The notes: a model not told the origin generated them from the sequence alone. A stretch of 37,697 nucleotides of DNA from Thermoleophilia bacterium (GCA_009694475.1 SHUX01000008.1:1-37697); one strand, 5' to 3'. Positions 1 through 9,405 are shown, counted from the first letter of the stretch. Made by a program: numbers and translations.

Positions 1-143
1 TCGACGCGACCAGCCCGATGCGTGGTCCCGTGCTCGCACTCGAAGGCGAGTTCGTGCCGATGCAGGGCGTCTACATTCGCCGCTCGAAGAACGGCGAAGA
101 GCTCTGGGCACGACTGACGCTGGCCGCCTCCGGCAAGCTCTAA
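1..143 (+). CDS. C-terminal fragment of an unidentified protein (...DATSPMRGPVLALEGEFVPMQGVYIRRSKNGEELWARLTLAASGKL*)
   Basis: Open frame from the window start (codon phase from nt 3) to TAA at 141-143; not in the supplied ORF track. Confidence 0.5.
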   Translation, partial: DATSPMRGPVLALEGEFVPMQGVYIRRSKNGEELWARLTLAASGKL

Positions 144-248
144 GTCGCCGCCGCACTGAGTGGTTTGGCCTAGCCTTCGCCCTCATCTGCCTTTCGTAGT
201 CCTGCGATAGGCTGAGTGCCGTTGCAAAGCGGCTAGAGCTTCCCCACC

Positions 249-1010
249 ATGAGCACCCAAATCACAACCACTCCAAGTGCCACAGCGACCGACGCTGTCG
301 TGGTCGCCACAGACCTCTCGAAGATCTATGGCGAGGGCGATTCTGAGGTGCGGGCACTCGACGGCGTCTCCGTCTCCTTCCCCAAGGGCCAGCTGGCTGC
401 GGTAATGGGGCCTTCCGGCTCGGGCAAGTCCACGCTGATGCACATCCTCGCGGGGCTCGACCAGCCGACCAGTGGCAGTGTCCTGGTCGATGGCACCGAA
501 CTCGCCGGCCTCAACGATCAGAAGTTGACGCTGCTGCGCCGCGACAAGATTGGTTTCGTCTTCCAGTTCTTCAACCTGCTACCTATGCTCACGGCCAAGG
601 AAAACATTGAGCTACCGATGAAGATCGCGGGCACGACGCCGGACGCGGAGTGGGAGGCCACACTCGTTGAGGCGACGGGCCTCGGTACGCGCCTGACGCA
701 CAAGCCGGCCGAATTGTCCGGCGGCCAGCAGCAACGTGTCGCTGTCGCCCGCGCCCTGCTTTCGAAGCCCGCCGTCATTTTTGGCGACGAGCCAACCGGT
801 AACCTCGACTCCAAGACCAGCGGCGAGGTACTCGACCTCCTGCGTCGCGCCGTCGACGAGTTTGGTCAGACGGTGATTATGGTCACCCACGATGCGAGTG
901 CGGCAGCGATTGCCGATCGCACCCTGTTCCTCCGCGACGGCAAGATCGTGCGCGATGCGGGGCACCTGTCGGCCGGCGAGATTCTCGACACGATCAAGAC
1001 GCTGGAGTAG
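249..1010 (+). CDS. ABC transporter ATP-binding protein, MacB/LolD-type
   Basis: Walker A GPSGSGKST, signature LSGGQQQRVAVARAL, Walker B VIFGDEPTGNLD, H-loop VTHD; followed directly by an FtsX-type permease. Confidence 0.95.
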   Translation: MSTQITTTPSATATDAVVVATDLSKIYGEGDSEVRALDGVSVSFPKGQLAAVMGPSGSGKSTLMHILAGLDQPTSGSVLVDGTELAGLNDQKLTLLRRDKIGFVFQFFNLLPMLTAKENIELPMKIAGTTPDAEWEATLVEATGLGTRLTHKPAELSGGQQQRVAVARALLSKPAVIFGDEPTGNLDSKTSGEVLDLLRRAVDEFGQTVIMVTHDASAAAIADRTLFLRDGKIVRDAGHLSAGEILDTIKTLE

Positions 1011-1012
1011 TC

Positions 1013-3568
1013 ATGATCGGTCTCGTCCTGCGCGGACTCAGCACGCGCAAGTTGCGTTCGGCGTTGACTGCGATCGCGATTCTGCTTGGCGTCACGATGA
1101 TCTCCGGCACGCTCGTGCTGACCGATCAGATTGATCGTGCCTTCGTGCAGATCTTCCAGCAGGGTAACGCCAAAATCGAGGTCGTAGTCAAGCCCAAACC
1201 GCCGTTTCAAGACGACCAGACTGAGGTCTACCTCAACGCCGACCTGATCACCGCGGTGCGGGCAGCCGAGGGCGTGCAACTCGCCGAGCCGTACATCCAG
1301 GTGCAGGGGTACGTGATCGTCGATGGCAAGGCGATGGACCAGACGGGCGGGGCACCGAGCTTCGTGTTCTCGAGTGTGCCCGAGGCACTCAACCCTTATA
1401 CGCCGATCTCGGGGCGACTGCCGACGGCTAGCGGTGAGATAGCGATTGCCACAGAGATTGCAGAGAAATCCAAGGCGAAGGTCGGCGACGCGGTCACGCT
1501 TGCCACGCAGGACGGCATTAAGCCCGTCACGATCGTCGGCATCGTGCAGTACGGCGATGGCTCGACGTCGCTTGGTGGCTCGACGAGCGTGCTCTCACCG
1601 CTAATTGATGTCCAAAACTGGTGGTCGCTGCAGGGCAAAGCGAGCTATCTCTACGCCAAAGCCAACGAGGGCGTCTCCGCTGAGCAACTGAAGGCCAACG
1701 TGCGCGCCGCACTGCCGCAGAACGACGTCATCGTCCAAACCGGCAAAGAGAATGCAGACGAGCAGGCGAGCATTCTCAACAATCTGATCGGCAAGATCAT
1801 CCGCTACGCCTTGCTTGCCTTTGCGGGTGTCGCCGTGCTGGTGGGCGCCTTCATCATCTACAACACCTTTTCGATTACCGTCGCTCAGCGCACGCGCGAG
1901 TTCGCCATGCTGCGCACGATTGGCGCCTCACGGCGGCAGATCCTCGGCACGGTGGTCGGTGAGGCGTTCATCATCGGCCTCGTCGCCTCGCTGGTTGGCC
2001 TTGGCCTGGGACTGGTCTTCGCCTGGGGGCTTAACAAACTGTTCGGAGCGATCGGTTTTGGCTTGCCGGCGACGGGGCTGATCCTGTCGTGGCAGGCCGT
2101 CGCCGTCTCGCTGGTGGTGGGTGTCGGTATCACGGTGCTGGCCTCGATCTTCCCGGCACTGCGCGCCACGAAAATTGCTCCGATTGCCGCACTCCGCGAG
2201 GGCGTTACGCTGCCCGTTGGGCGCTTGCAAAAGTTGACGCCCGTGATCGCCATCGTGATCGCCGCGCTCGGGGCCACCGGCATGGTCTTCGGTCTCGCCA
2301 GCGATGCCGATACGACCAGTCGACTCTTGACGCTGGCGGGTGGGGCGATCTTGATCTTCGTTGCGGTTGCGATGTTGGCACGCTTCATCGTGCGTCCCGT
2401 GGTGGGCGTGTTGTCGGTTCCGATTACGAAGGCCGCGGGCGGCGTGGGGCGGCTCGCGTCCGAGAACGCGGCCCGTAACCCTGCCCGTACGGCCGTCACT
2501 GCTGCTGCTCTGATGATTGGCATCGGTCTGGTCGTCTTCGTGACGATCTTCGTTGGTGGGCTCCGAGAATCCTTTACGGGTGCGATCGACACGTCGCTCA
2601 AGAGCGATGTCACGGTGACTGCCCGCGGCTTCGGTGGTTCGCTCCCCGTGGGCGTACTTGACGCCGTCACGGCTGTCCCCGGCGTCGAGACCGCCTCGCC
2701 GGTTGGTGGCACCGCCGTGCAGGTCGACGCTCAGACGCTGGCCCTGATCGGCGTCGACTCCGCCACCATCACCAACGTCTACTCCTTCGATTGGAATTCG
2801 GGCTCGGACGCCAGCGTGCAGGGTCTTGGCGCCGATAAGGCCCTCGTCGAGGACACCATCGCAACGTCATTGAAGGTCCAGCCCGGCGATGCCATCAAGG
2901 TCCAGTCGATCAACGGGGCATCCGCCACGTTTACGGTGGCTGGCACCTACACCGATCCCACCATCCTCAACGGCATTGTCGTCGATCAGGCCGCACTCAA
3001 GCCGCTCTTGCAGTCGAACGCGACGGGCCTCAACACCGTCTTCGTCAACGAGGCTTTGGGTGCTAATCCCGATATTGTCCAGGCGGCGCTGGAAGCGGCC
3101 CTGACGGACTATCCGACGGCCAAGGTGCAGTCGAACGCGCAGCAGAAGGAACAGGTGGCATCGAGCGTCAACACGATCCTCGTGATCTTCTACGCGCTGC
3201 TTGCGCTAAGCGTCGTGATCTCACTGTTCGGCATCGTCAATACACTCGTGCTCTCGATCTTCGAGCGCACCCGCGAGATCGGCATGCTGCGCTCGGTCGG
3301 GACTACGCGTCGGCAGATGCGGGCAATGATCCGCTGGGAGGCCGTGATCACCTCGATCATTGGCGGCGTCTTGGGCGTCCTGTTGGGCATCATGTTCGGC
3401 TGGGCTGTCTGCAAGGGGCTCGAAAGTGAGGGCCTCGCATTCGTCTTCCCAACCGTGCAGATCGTGATCTTCCTCGTGCTCTCGATCGTGGCGGGCATCG
3501 TGGCGGCGATTCTGCCGGCGCGCCGCGCGGCGAAGCTCGACGTGCTCGAGGCGCTGCAGTACGAGTAG
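1013..3568 (+). CDS. ABC transporter permease, FtsX/MacB-type with duplicated FtsX domains
   Basis: 851 aa; two related membrane blocks (AQRTREFAMLRTIGASRRQI and FERTREIGMLRSVGTTRRQM); starts 2 nt after the ATPase stop. Confidence 0.93.
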   Translation: MIGLVLRGLSTRKLRSALTAIAILLGVTMISGTLVLTDQIDRAFVQIFQQGNAKIEVVVKPKPPFQDDQTEVYLNADLITAVRAAEGVQLAEPYIQVQGYVIVDGKAMDQTGGAPSFVFSSVPEALNPYTPISGRLPTASGEIAIATEIAEKSKAKVGDAVTLATQDGIKPVTIVGIVQYGDGSTSLGGSTSVLSPLIDVQNWWSLQGKASYLYAKANEGVSAEQLKANVRAALPQNDVIVQTGKENADEQASILNNLIGKIIRYALLAFAGVAVLVGAFIIYNTFSITVAQRTREFAMLRTIGASRRQILGTVVGEAFIIGLVASLVGLGLGLVFAWGLNKLFGAIGFGLPATGLILSWQAVAVSLVVGVGITVLASIFPALRATKIAPIAALREGVTLPVGRLQKLTPVIAIVIAALGATGMVFGLASDADTTSRLLTLAGGAILIFVAVAMLARFIVRPVVGVLSVPITKAAGGVGRLASENAARNPARTAVTAAALMIGIGLVVFVTIFVGGLRESFTGAIDTSLKSDVTVTARGFGGSLPVGVLDAVTAVPGVETASPVGGTAVQVDAQTLALIGVDSATITNVYSFDWNSGSDASVQGLGADKALVEDTIATSLKVQPGDAIKVQSINGASATFTVAGTYTDPTILNGIVVDQAALKPLLQSNATGLNTVFVNEALGANPDIVQAALEAALTDYPTAKVQSNAQQKEQVASSVNTILVIFYALLALSVVISLFGIVNTLVLSIFERTREIGMLRSVGTTRRQMRAMIRWEAVITSIIGGVLGVLLGIMFGWAVCKGLESEGLAFVFPTVQIVIFLVLSIVAGIVAAILPARRAAKLDVLEALQYE

Positions 3569-3652
3569 GGGCCGATGCCCGATGATGTCGGGCATGGATC
3601 GTTGGGTCGATAGCCAGACGCCACGACGCGTGGCGGCGAGGGCGCATCTGTT

Positions 3653-4561
3653 GTGCTGATTGCCCTGCTTTGGATCGGATCGTTTGCGGTTGGTGTGCTC
3701 TGGCAGTGGCGCTCGCCAGCGTCGGCAGAGCCTTGGAACCGGCGGATCTTTAACTTTTACTTCCACTTCTTCGCGCCGATTGTCGTGCTGTTCGCCTACA
3801 CCGTCGTGCCCGCCGATTCGACGACGCTGATCGGCCTCGGTGCCGTCATCGCCGCCTCCTACGCGGTGCTCGGTATCGGTCTGCTCTACGCACGCGCCGC
3901 CGCGCGTGATCGTGGCGAGCAGGGGGTACTCGCACTCGGCAGCGGCTTCACGAACACGGTCACGCTTGGCTATCCCGTCGTCAACGCCGTCTTTGGTCCG
4001 GCCGGCCTTGCGCTGCAGGTGCTGTTCGCGCAGTTTATGTACTTGATCCCGATCGTCTCGGTTTCGACGGCGATCGCTGCGCACTTCGGCAACGGCACGC
4101 GCCCGCGAACGTGGCAGGGCATCGTGCGCCAGATCGTCAACGTGCCACTCGTGTTTGCTGTGATTGCCATTACGATTCGCGCCGCTGGCGTCGACATCGA
4201 GCCGTACGTGGCACGCCCGACTGACTGGGTCGTCTTCCTGATGGGCCCGATTGGCTTCCTCGAGCTCGGCCTCGCGCTGCCGCTCGACCGCGTCTCCCAC
4301 GACATTAATGACCTCTGGCGTGCGGCCGGCCCGATCGTCCTGCGCCTGGCGATCGCTCCCACCATCCTGTTCGCGATCCACCTTGTGATCGGCGTGGACA
4401 TTCCGACCGTCTACTACCTCTCGATCGCGATGCCAGCCGCCTTCCATACGCTGATCCTCGCGCGCGTCTACGGCCTGCCGGGCCAGATGATGCGCCTGAT
4501 CGTTGTGATCTCGAGCCTGATCATGATCTCAGTGATCTTCGTCGGCTTGTCGTTCTTCTAA
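3653..4561 (+). CDS. AEC (auxin efflux carrier) family permease
   Basis: About 300 aa, multiple hydrophobic helices, GSGFTNTVTLGYPVVNAVFG-type motif; GTG start. Confidence 0.75.
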   Translation: MLIALLWIGSFAVGVLWQWRSPASAEPWNRRIFNFYFHFFAPIVVLFAYTVVPADSTTLIGLGAVIAASYAVLGIGLLYARAAARDRGEQGVLALGSGFTNTVTLGYPVVNAVFGPAGLALQVLFAQFMYLIPIVSVSTAIAAHFGNGTRPRTWQGIVRQIVNVPLVFAVIAITIRAAGVDIEPYVARPTDWVVFLMGPIGFLELGLALPLDRVSHDINDLWRAAGPIVLRLAIAPTILFAIHLVIGVDIPTVYYLSIAMPAAFHTLILARVYGLPGQMMRLIVVISSLIMISVIFVGLSFF

Positions 4562-4597
4562 GGGGGACACCACAAACCCCGGTTTGTCATGTCCCCC
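4562..4597. repeat. Palindromic element, copy 1: GGGGGACACCACAAACC-CC-GGTTTGTCATGTCCCCC
   Basis: 17-nt arms with 2 mismatched positions, 2-nt centre; starts immediately after the TAA of the AEC gene; near-identical copy at 19722. Confidence 0.85.
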
Positions 4598-4634
4598 TAG
4601 CGTCGCGAGCGGCCCTGGATCGACCGCGCTGGCT

Positions 4635-5708
4635 TTACGCCATTGGGATGTGCCGCAGGATGTGCGGCTCAACGCGCTCGAGGATCTCGTCGAGCGTCTC
4701 GCCTGTGATCGTCAACCCGTGGTTCTTGAGGCCGATGATGGCGTGGGCCGGGTCGGGCTGCACGCGGACGAGGTCGGCGACGGCGTCGGCTAGCTCGGCC
4801 GTGCCACACGGATAGTTGATTTCGGTGGCGTCGACGCCCTCAACCCAGGCGTGGACATGCATGATCGCGCCCACGCTGGGGTGCTCCATGTAGACCTTCC
4901 AGTGCTCGATCGCGTCGACCGACACGCGGCGCGGCTCGATGCCGGGCGGTACCGACATCACCATTGCCTGGGCAGGCTCGTCGTAGTCGGTCACGAGCAG
5001 CATGTCGCGGCCAATTTCCTTTAGGTTCGACTTGTCGACACCCGAGGCGCTCATCCAAAAACGCGTCGCGTCCTTGCGGGCCGACAGGTTGCCGTACGAC
5101 AGGCCGCCAATCGAGTAGAGGCGCTTGACGTGCTCGAGGTCGCGCTTATCGAGGTACTTCTCGATCGGGAACGGCGCGGGCAGGAGGTTCATCGCGTCGA
5201 GACGCTGACCTGCAATCGTCAGCGACTCGGTGATCTCATCGCCATTCCACAACTCGGGCTCGAGGTCGGGATTCCAGATGTTGTCGATCACCAGATGGCT
5301 TTCGGCCAGTGGTGCGAGGCGCTCGGCGAGCGTTGCATAAAACGCATCAGAGCTGTCGTCTGCAATCGCGTAGTTGCCCTGCTCCATCGTGCCGAAGCGC
5401 ACCTCGGTGCCGGGGACGACGCGAACGGAGACGTTCGACAGTGCGCGCACGAGGACGGGGTAGTAGTCGCTGATCGCCTCGCCAAAGTCGGCTGGGGGGG
5501 CGTCGCCCTCGTAGATTGCGGCGCAGAATGTCGTCTTGTTCTCGCGACGGTACGGGCGCACGTTCTCGCGGTCGACGAAGTTGCAGACGAGGTTGGCAGT
5601 GCCGAGATCCTCGGTGCGCTCATAGCCACGTGTCACAAGTGCGGCACTGAGGCGGTCGGCAAAGGTGGACAGCGTGTCGGAAACGTTCCCGTAAAAGGCA
5701 AATCGCAT
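4635..5708 (-). CDS. Class II aldolase/adducin-domain protein with an N-terminal domain of unknown function
   Basis: C-terminal half carries LSYGNLSAR, IMHVHAWV and GLKNHGLTITG (class II aldolase metal-site style); N-terminal ~170 aa unassigned. Confidence 0.75.
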   Translation of the reverse strand: MRFAFYGNVSDTLSTFADRLSAALVTRGYERTEDLGTANLVCNFVDRENVRPYRRENKTTFCAAIYEGDAPPADFGEAISDYYPVLVRALSNVSVRVVPGTEVRFGTMEQGNYAIADDSSDAFYATLAERLAPLAESHLVIDNIWNPDLEPELWNGDEITESLTIAGQRLDAMNLLPAPFPIEKYLDKRDLEHVKRLYSIGGLSYGNLSARKDATRFWMSASGVDKSNLKEIGRDMLLVTDYDEPAQAMVMSVPPGIEPRRVSVDAIEHWKVYMEHPSVGAIMHVHAWVEGVDATEINYPCGTAELADAVADLVRVQPDPAHAIIGLKNHGLTITGETLDEILERVEPHILRHIPMA

Positions 5709-5714
5709 GTGTTG

Positions 5715-5720
5715 AGGGTA
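5715..5720 (-). promoter_or_regulatory. Putative -10 element (TACCCT) of a leaderless promoter for the aldolase-domain gene
   Basis: TACCCT-N6-ATG on the minus strand. Confidence 0.5.
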
Positions 5721-5872
5721 GCAGTCAGCGTGCCTTCGTTTGCCACGCGCGACGCGCGCACCGGCATGTGCGCTACATTTCGGTCAGGTTCGGTGCCGTT
5801 GGGCACCGCAGATCCACGGCGTGACAGCCGACCAGTGGTCGTGCTCGTGTCGCGAGGTGGTTGGAGGCGTGA

Positions 5873-8800
5873 ATGCTCGAAGCCGGCAATACGGCTACAG
5901 GCACAGAGTTCGTTGATATGACGGGTCGTCCGACGCTCGACGCAGTTGAGCGCTGGATCGGCGAGTGCATCCGCGCGCCCGGCGACACCGACGACATTCG
6001 CGTGGGCAGCCTCTGGGCGAGCGCCTACCTTGAGGCCGCCGATGAGATCGAGCGCGGTTTGGCCTTGCCGTCGGCCGAGTATCGCCGCCGCTACGCCCTT
6101 CCGCTCGGCCTGCAACGTGTCTTGGCCGAAGACGAGCCGCACCTGCAATCGGGTCTCGCGTTGCGTCCGCACCAGGTCGACGCGCTTGCGGGCATGCTCG
6201 CAGCCGTGATCGGCGACTTCGAGCGCTCGCAGCGCGCCGAGCAGGACGAGCTCGAGCAGCCCGAGAACGACGCGCCGAAGCTGGCCGACGAGAGCACCGC
6301 CGTCGTCGGGGAGTCGGGCGACGACGACGATGATGACGACGACTTTGGTTTCGAGGACGATGATGACGACGATGCACCGGTCGCCTTGCCACCAATTGTT
6401 GACAGTCCCGTTGCGCGCGTTGTGCTGGCGGGCATCGACGACCCGGACGACGATGACGACGACGATGATGACGAGGCGACGGGCGACGAGCCAATCGACG
6501 ACCCTGGCGCTGTCCGGCGCTACCGCTTCAAACACCCGACCGCGTCCGGCAAGACCGTCGCTGCAGCCGCCTTCGTCGATGCCGCCAAGATCACGGGCGT
6601 CCTGATTCTCACCCACCGCCGCCTGTTGGTCGACCAGTTCGAGCGCGACCTCAAGGAACAGGGCTACGCGCACCGACTCAAGGACCCTGTGCTTGGTGTG
6701 GCCAAGCCGCCGCTGGTGCCGCCGATCACGATCGAGACGTACGCGTGGTTTATCAAGAACGCTGATCGCCTCAGCCGCGACGTCTATGGCGTGATCCTCT
6801 GCGACGAGGCGCATACGGCGCTCGGCGATCGTACCTCTGCCGCGATTCGACGCCTCGACACGCCGACGTATATCGGCATGACCGCGACCGACCAGTTGTT
6901 GCAAAAACACGTCGGCGATGTCTTCCCAGCCGAGATCGCAGACTTTCCGCTTGGCGAGGCCGTGTTGTCGGGTGTCGTCGCCCCGCTGCGCGCCGTGCGC
7001 GTGCCACCGGGCACGTCGCTTAAGCGCGTGCGGCTTGTTGGTGGCGACTACGACCAGCAAGAACTCGCCGACGCGCTCGACCACGACGCCGTCAACATGG
7101 CTGCCTCGATGTACTACCTCGACATGTTTGGACAGCGTCCAGGCATCGTCTACGCCGCTGGTGTCGACCATGCGGTCCGCGTCGCTGCGGCGATGCGTGC
7201 GATTGGACTCAAGGCCGCCGCTGTCTCTGGGCGCACGCCGCCGCGCGAACTGGCCGAGACACTTGCCGCCTACGAGCGCGGCGAAGTCAACGTGCTGGTC
7301 AATGCCCAACTTTTGGCTGAGGGTTGGAACGCGCCGCGTGCCACCGTCTGTATGCATCTCGCTCCGACCGCTAGTCGTCGCGTCTATCAGCAGCGCGTCG
7401 GGCGTGTGATGCGCCTGCATCGACGTAAGGAATCCGGCGTTGTCGTCGATTTTGCCGAGGCCGCGGCGCCACATACGGACCGCACGATCACCCTGCACTC
7501 GCTGCTCGATGTCGACACGTTCCAGCCGGGTGCGCTCGTCACGCCGCGACCGCCGCGGGTTCGCCGCCGTTGGCGCCGGTTGCCAAAGGCGCTGGTCCGC
7601 GAGGCGCCGTGGGTCGTGCCCGTCACGCCCGATCCGGTACGGCGTGCTGCGGTGATCTGCGATAACTGGAAGACGGTTGCCGTTGACCGCCTACCGCTCG
7701 ACGAGCAAGAACTGTGGGCCGAACACGCGGCCGAGCGCGCCCAGCCGAAGGACCTCGAAAAGTTGGCGCGCGTGCTTGTCGCTGTGCCGCGCCAGGCGCG
7801 CATGGTGTTCTTTGCCAAGTGTGCGGCCGAGAACCGGCACCGTCAGTTGCGACTAGAGGCGCTGCGCGATCTTGCCCAGAGTGGGCCGGGAACGAATCTG
7901 TTTGAGCAGGCTGTGCGGCTCGTCGAGCGCGCGCCGACCTGGCGCCAGGATCGTCAGCAGGGCGCACGCACACTGCTGCTTGCGCTTGGCGATGGCTTTG
8001 GTGAGGCGTCCGATCACTACGTGTCGGCTTGGGCCTGGCGGCTTGCAGCGTCTTCTGCCGATGCGCAGCAGCGTCGCGTAACCGCAGCAGTCGAAGGCGG
8101 GCGCGAACTTCTGCGCAGCCTGTCGGGTCGTTCGGGCGATGCGGCGCGCCAGCAGGCCAAGGCGATCGTCGCGATTGCCGAGGAGCAGCCGCTCGACGTT
8201 GGTGCTGCCCTGCTGGCATGTATTCGCACGGTTGATATGGGTGCCGAGCGCGTGCTCGAGGACGCGCGGATCCGCATGTCGGCCGATCCGCGCGCGCTCG
8301 CTGCTGCTTTGGGCTCCAATGTGCCACTGCCGCGTGGCGTCAAGCGCCCGACACGCTCGCGCGTCTCAGCCGCCGCATTGCAGGGCTCTGTCTTGCCGTC
8401 GTCGATCGGTGCTTTGCCGAACGAGGCTGCACACGAGGAGCCAAAGAAGCGTCGGCGTCGTCGTAAGCGCAAGCGCACGGGCGAGTCTCCGAATGGGGAG
8501 GCGACCGTCGAGGCTGTGGACAGCGACACTCCCGAGACCATCGAGACTGAGGGCGCTTCCGCGAATGTTGGGTTCGAGGCCGTCGAGGAGTCTCTGCCTG
8601 TCAAGCCGAAGCGTGGTCGTCCCCGCAAGGTTCGGCCCGAAGAGAGCGTTGAGGCGGTGGCGGTCGAAGCTCTTGTTACTGAGCCGGCTCTTTCGGATCA
8701 ATCCGACGAGGCTCCGGTCAAGCGCAAGCGTGGTCGTCCCCGCAAGGTTCGACAGGAAGAGGAGCTGGTGGTGGAGGCGCCGAGTATTGAGTCGGCTCCA

Positions 8801-9094
8801 GTGGACCAGGCTGAGGATGCTCCGACCAAGCCGAAGCGAGGCCGTCCGCGCAAGGTCAAGCTCGAGGAGACGGTTGTCGAGCCGCCGGCACCGGAATTTA
8901 CGGCATCCGGCATGCGCCGTGTCGTGATCGACGACGAGCCCGATGACGCTACGTTTTCGACGGATGGTATGAATCTCCAGCGTGGCCGCGGCCGCCCACG
9001 CAAGACCAAGGCAGTACCGAAGTCTCGGCGCGTGGCACCAGCGAAGCCACCCGCGACCGATCCGCCTGGTCCAGCCGAAATCCCCGAGTGGTAG
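5873..9094 (+). CDS. SF2 DEAH-type helicase with acidic inserts and four C-terminal AT-hooks
   Basis: LRPHQ, HPTASGKT (motif I), CDEAH (II), GMTAT (III), QQRVGRVMR (VI); poly-Asp tracts between LRPHQ and motif I; four (R)GRPRK motifs at the C-terminus; GGAGG 7 nt before the ATG. Confidence 0.88.
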   Translation: MLEAGNTATGTEFVDMTGRPTLDAVERWIGECIRAPGDTDDIRVGSLWASAYLEAADEIERGLALPSAEYRRRYALPLGLQRVLAEDEPHLQSGLALRPHQVDALAGMLAAVIGDFERSQRAEQDELEQPENDAPKLADESTAVVGESGDDDDDDDDFGFEDDDDDDAPVALPPIVDSPVARVVLAGIDDPDDDDDDDDDEATGDEPIDDPGAVRRYRFKHPTASGKTVAAAAFVDAAKITGVLILTHRRLLVDQFERDLKEQGYAHRLKDPVLGVAKPPLVPPITIETYAWFIKNADRLSRDVYGVILCDEAHTALGDRTSAAIRRLDTPTYIGMTATDQLLQKHVGDVFPAEIADFPLGEAVLSGVVAPLRAVRVPPGTSLKRVRLVGGDYDQQELADALDHDAVNMAASMYYLDMFGQRPGIVYAAGVDHAVRVAAAMRAIGLKAAAVSGRTPPRELAETLAAYERGEVNVLVNAQLLAEGWNAPRATVCMHLAPTASRRVYQQRVGRVMRLHRRKESGVVVDFAEAAAPHTDRTITLHSLLDVDTFQPGALVTPRPPRVRRRWRRLPKALVREAPWVVPVTPDPVRRAAVICDNWKTVAVDRLPLDEQELWAEHAAERAQPKDLEKLARVLVAVPRQARMVFFAKCAAENRHRQLRLEALRDLAQSGPGTNLFEQAVRLVERAPTWRQDRQQGARTLLLALGDGFGEASDHYVSAWAWRLAASSADAQQRRVTAAVEGGRELLRSLSGRSGDAARQQAKAIVAIAEEQPLDVGAALLACIRTVDMGAERVLEDARIRMSADPRALAAALGSNVPLPRGVKRPTRSRVSAAALQGSVLPSSIGALPNEAAHEEPKKRRRRRKRKRTGESPNGEATVEAVDSDTPETIETEGASANVGFEAVEESLPVKPKRGRPRKVRPEESVEAVAVEALVTEPALSDQSDEAPVKRKRGRPRKVRQEEELVVEAPSIESAPVDQAEDAPTKPKRGRPRKVKLEETVVEPPAPEFTASGMRRVVIDDEPDDATFSTDGMNLQRGRGRPRKTKAVPKSRRVAPAKPPATDPPGPAEIPEW
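6320..6474 (+). repeat. (GAY)n tracts encoding three poly-Asp runs
   Basis: Runs at 6320-6343, 6356-6373 and 6446-6474, all in the helicase frame. Confidence 0.85.
8609..9007 (+). repeat. AT-hook coding repeats (four copies)
   Basis: AAGCGTGGTCGTCCCCGCAAGGTTCG at 8609-8634 repeated exactly at 8726-8751, divergent copy at 8834-8859 and a fourth hook at ~8979-9007. Confidence 0.85.
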
Positions 9095-9101
9095 TCGACC
9101 G

Positions 9102-9320
9102 CTACTTGTAGCGGTACGTAATCCGACCGCGCGTGAGGTCGTACGGGGAGAGTTCGACCTTGACGCGGTCGCCAGGCAGGATGCGGATGTAGTGGCGGCG
9201 CATCCGACCCGAGATATGGCCGAGTACCTCATGCCCATTGTCGAGCATGACGCGGAACATGGTGTTCGGAAGCGACTCCGTCACCTCGCCCTCGACTTCA
9301 ATCTTCTCTTCCTTCGTCAC
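9102..9320 (-). CDS. infA: Translation initiation factor IF-1
   Basis: [75 protein letters not shown] start preferred because CGGAG lies just upstream. Confidence 0.96.
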   Translation of the reverse strand: MTKEEKIEVEGEVTESLPNTMFRVMLDNGHEVLGHISGRMRRHYIRILPGDRVKVELSPYDLTRGRITYRYK

Positions 9321-9405
9321 CAGCACTCCGTTGTTTGACTGCTACGGAGGGTACCTGAGCCGCCTTCAGCATGTTCCCGACAGCGTCGACCGCTACCTTT
9401 TGGGT

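Noticed and set aside
3221-4447. 408-aa minus-strand ORF across the ABC permease 3' end and AEC gene
   Set aside because: Low-complexity charged shadow ORF spanning two independent plus-strand genes.
6320-6474. GAY repeats considered as a non-coding microsatellite or phase-variation tract
   Set aside because: The tracts mix GAC and GAT and are trinucleotide in frame, so copy changes would not switch frame; best read as poly-Asp coding.
5633-7498. 621-aa minus-strand ORF opposite the helicase
   Set aside because: Antisense shadow; the helicase frame has all SF2 motifs.
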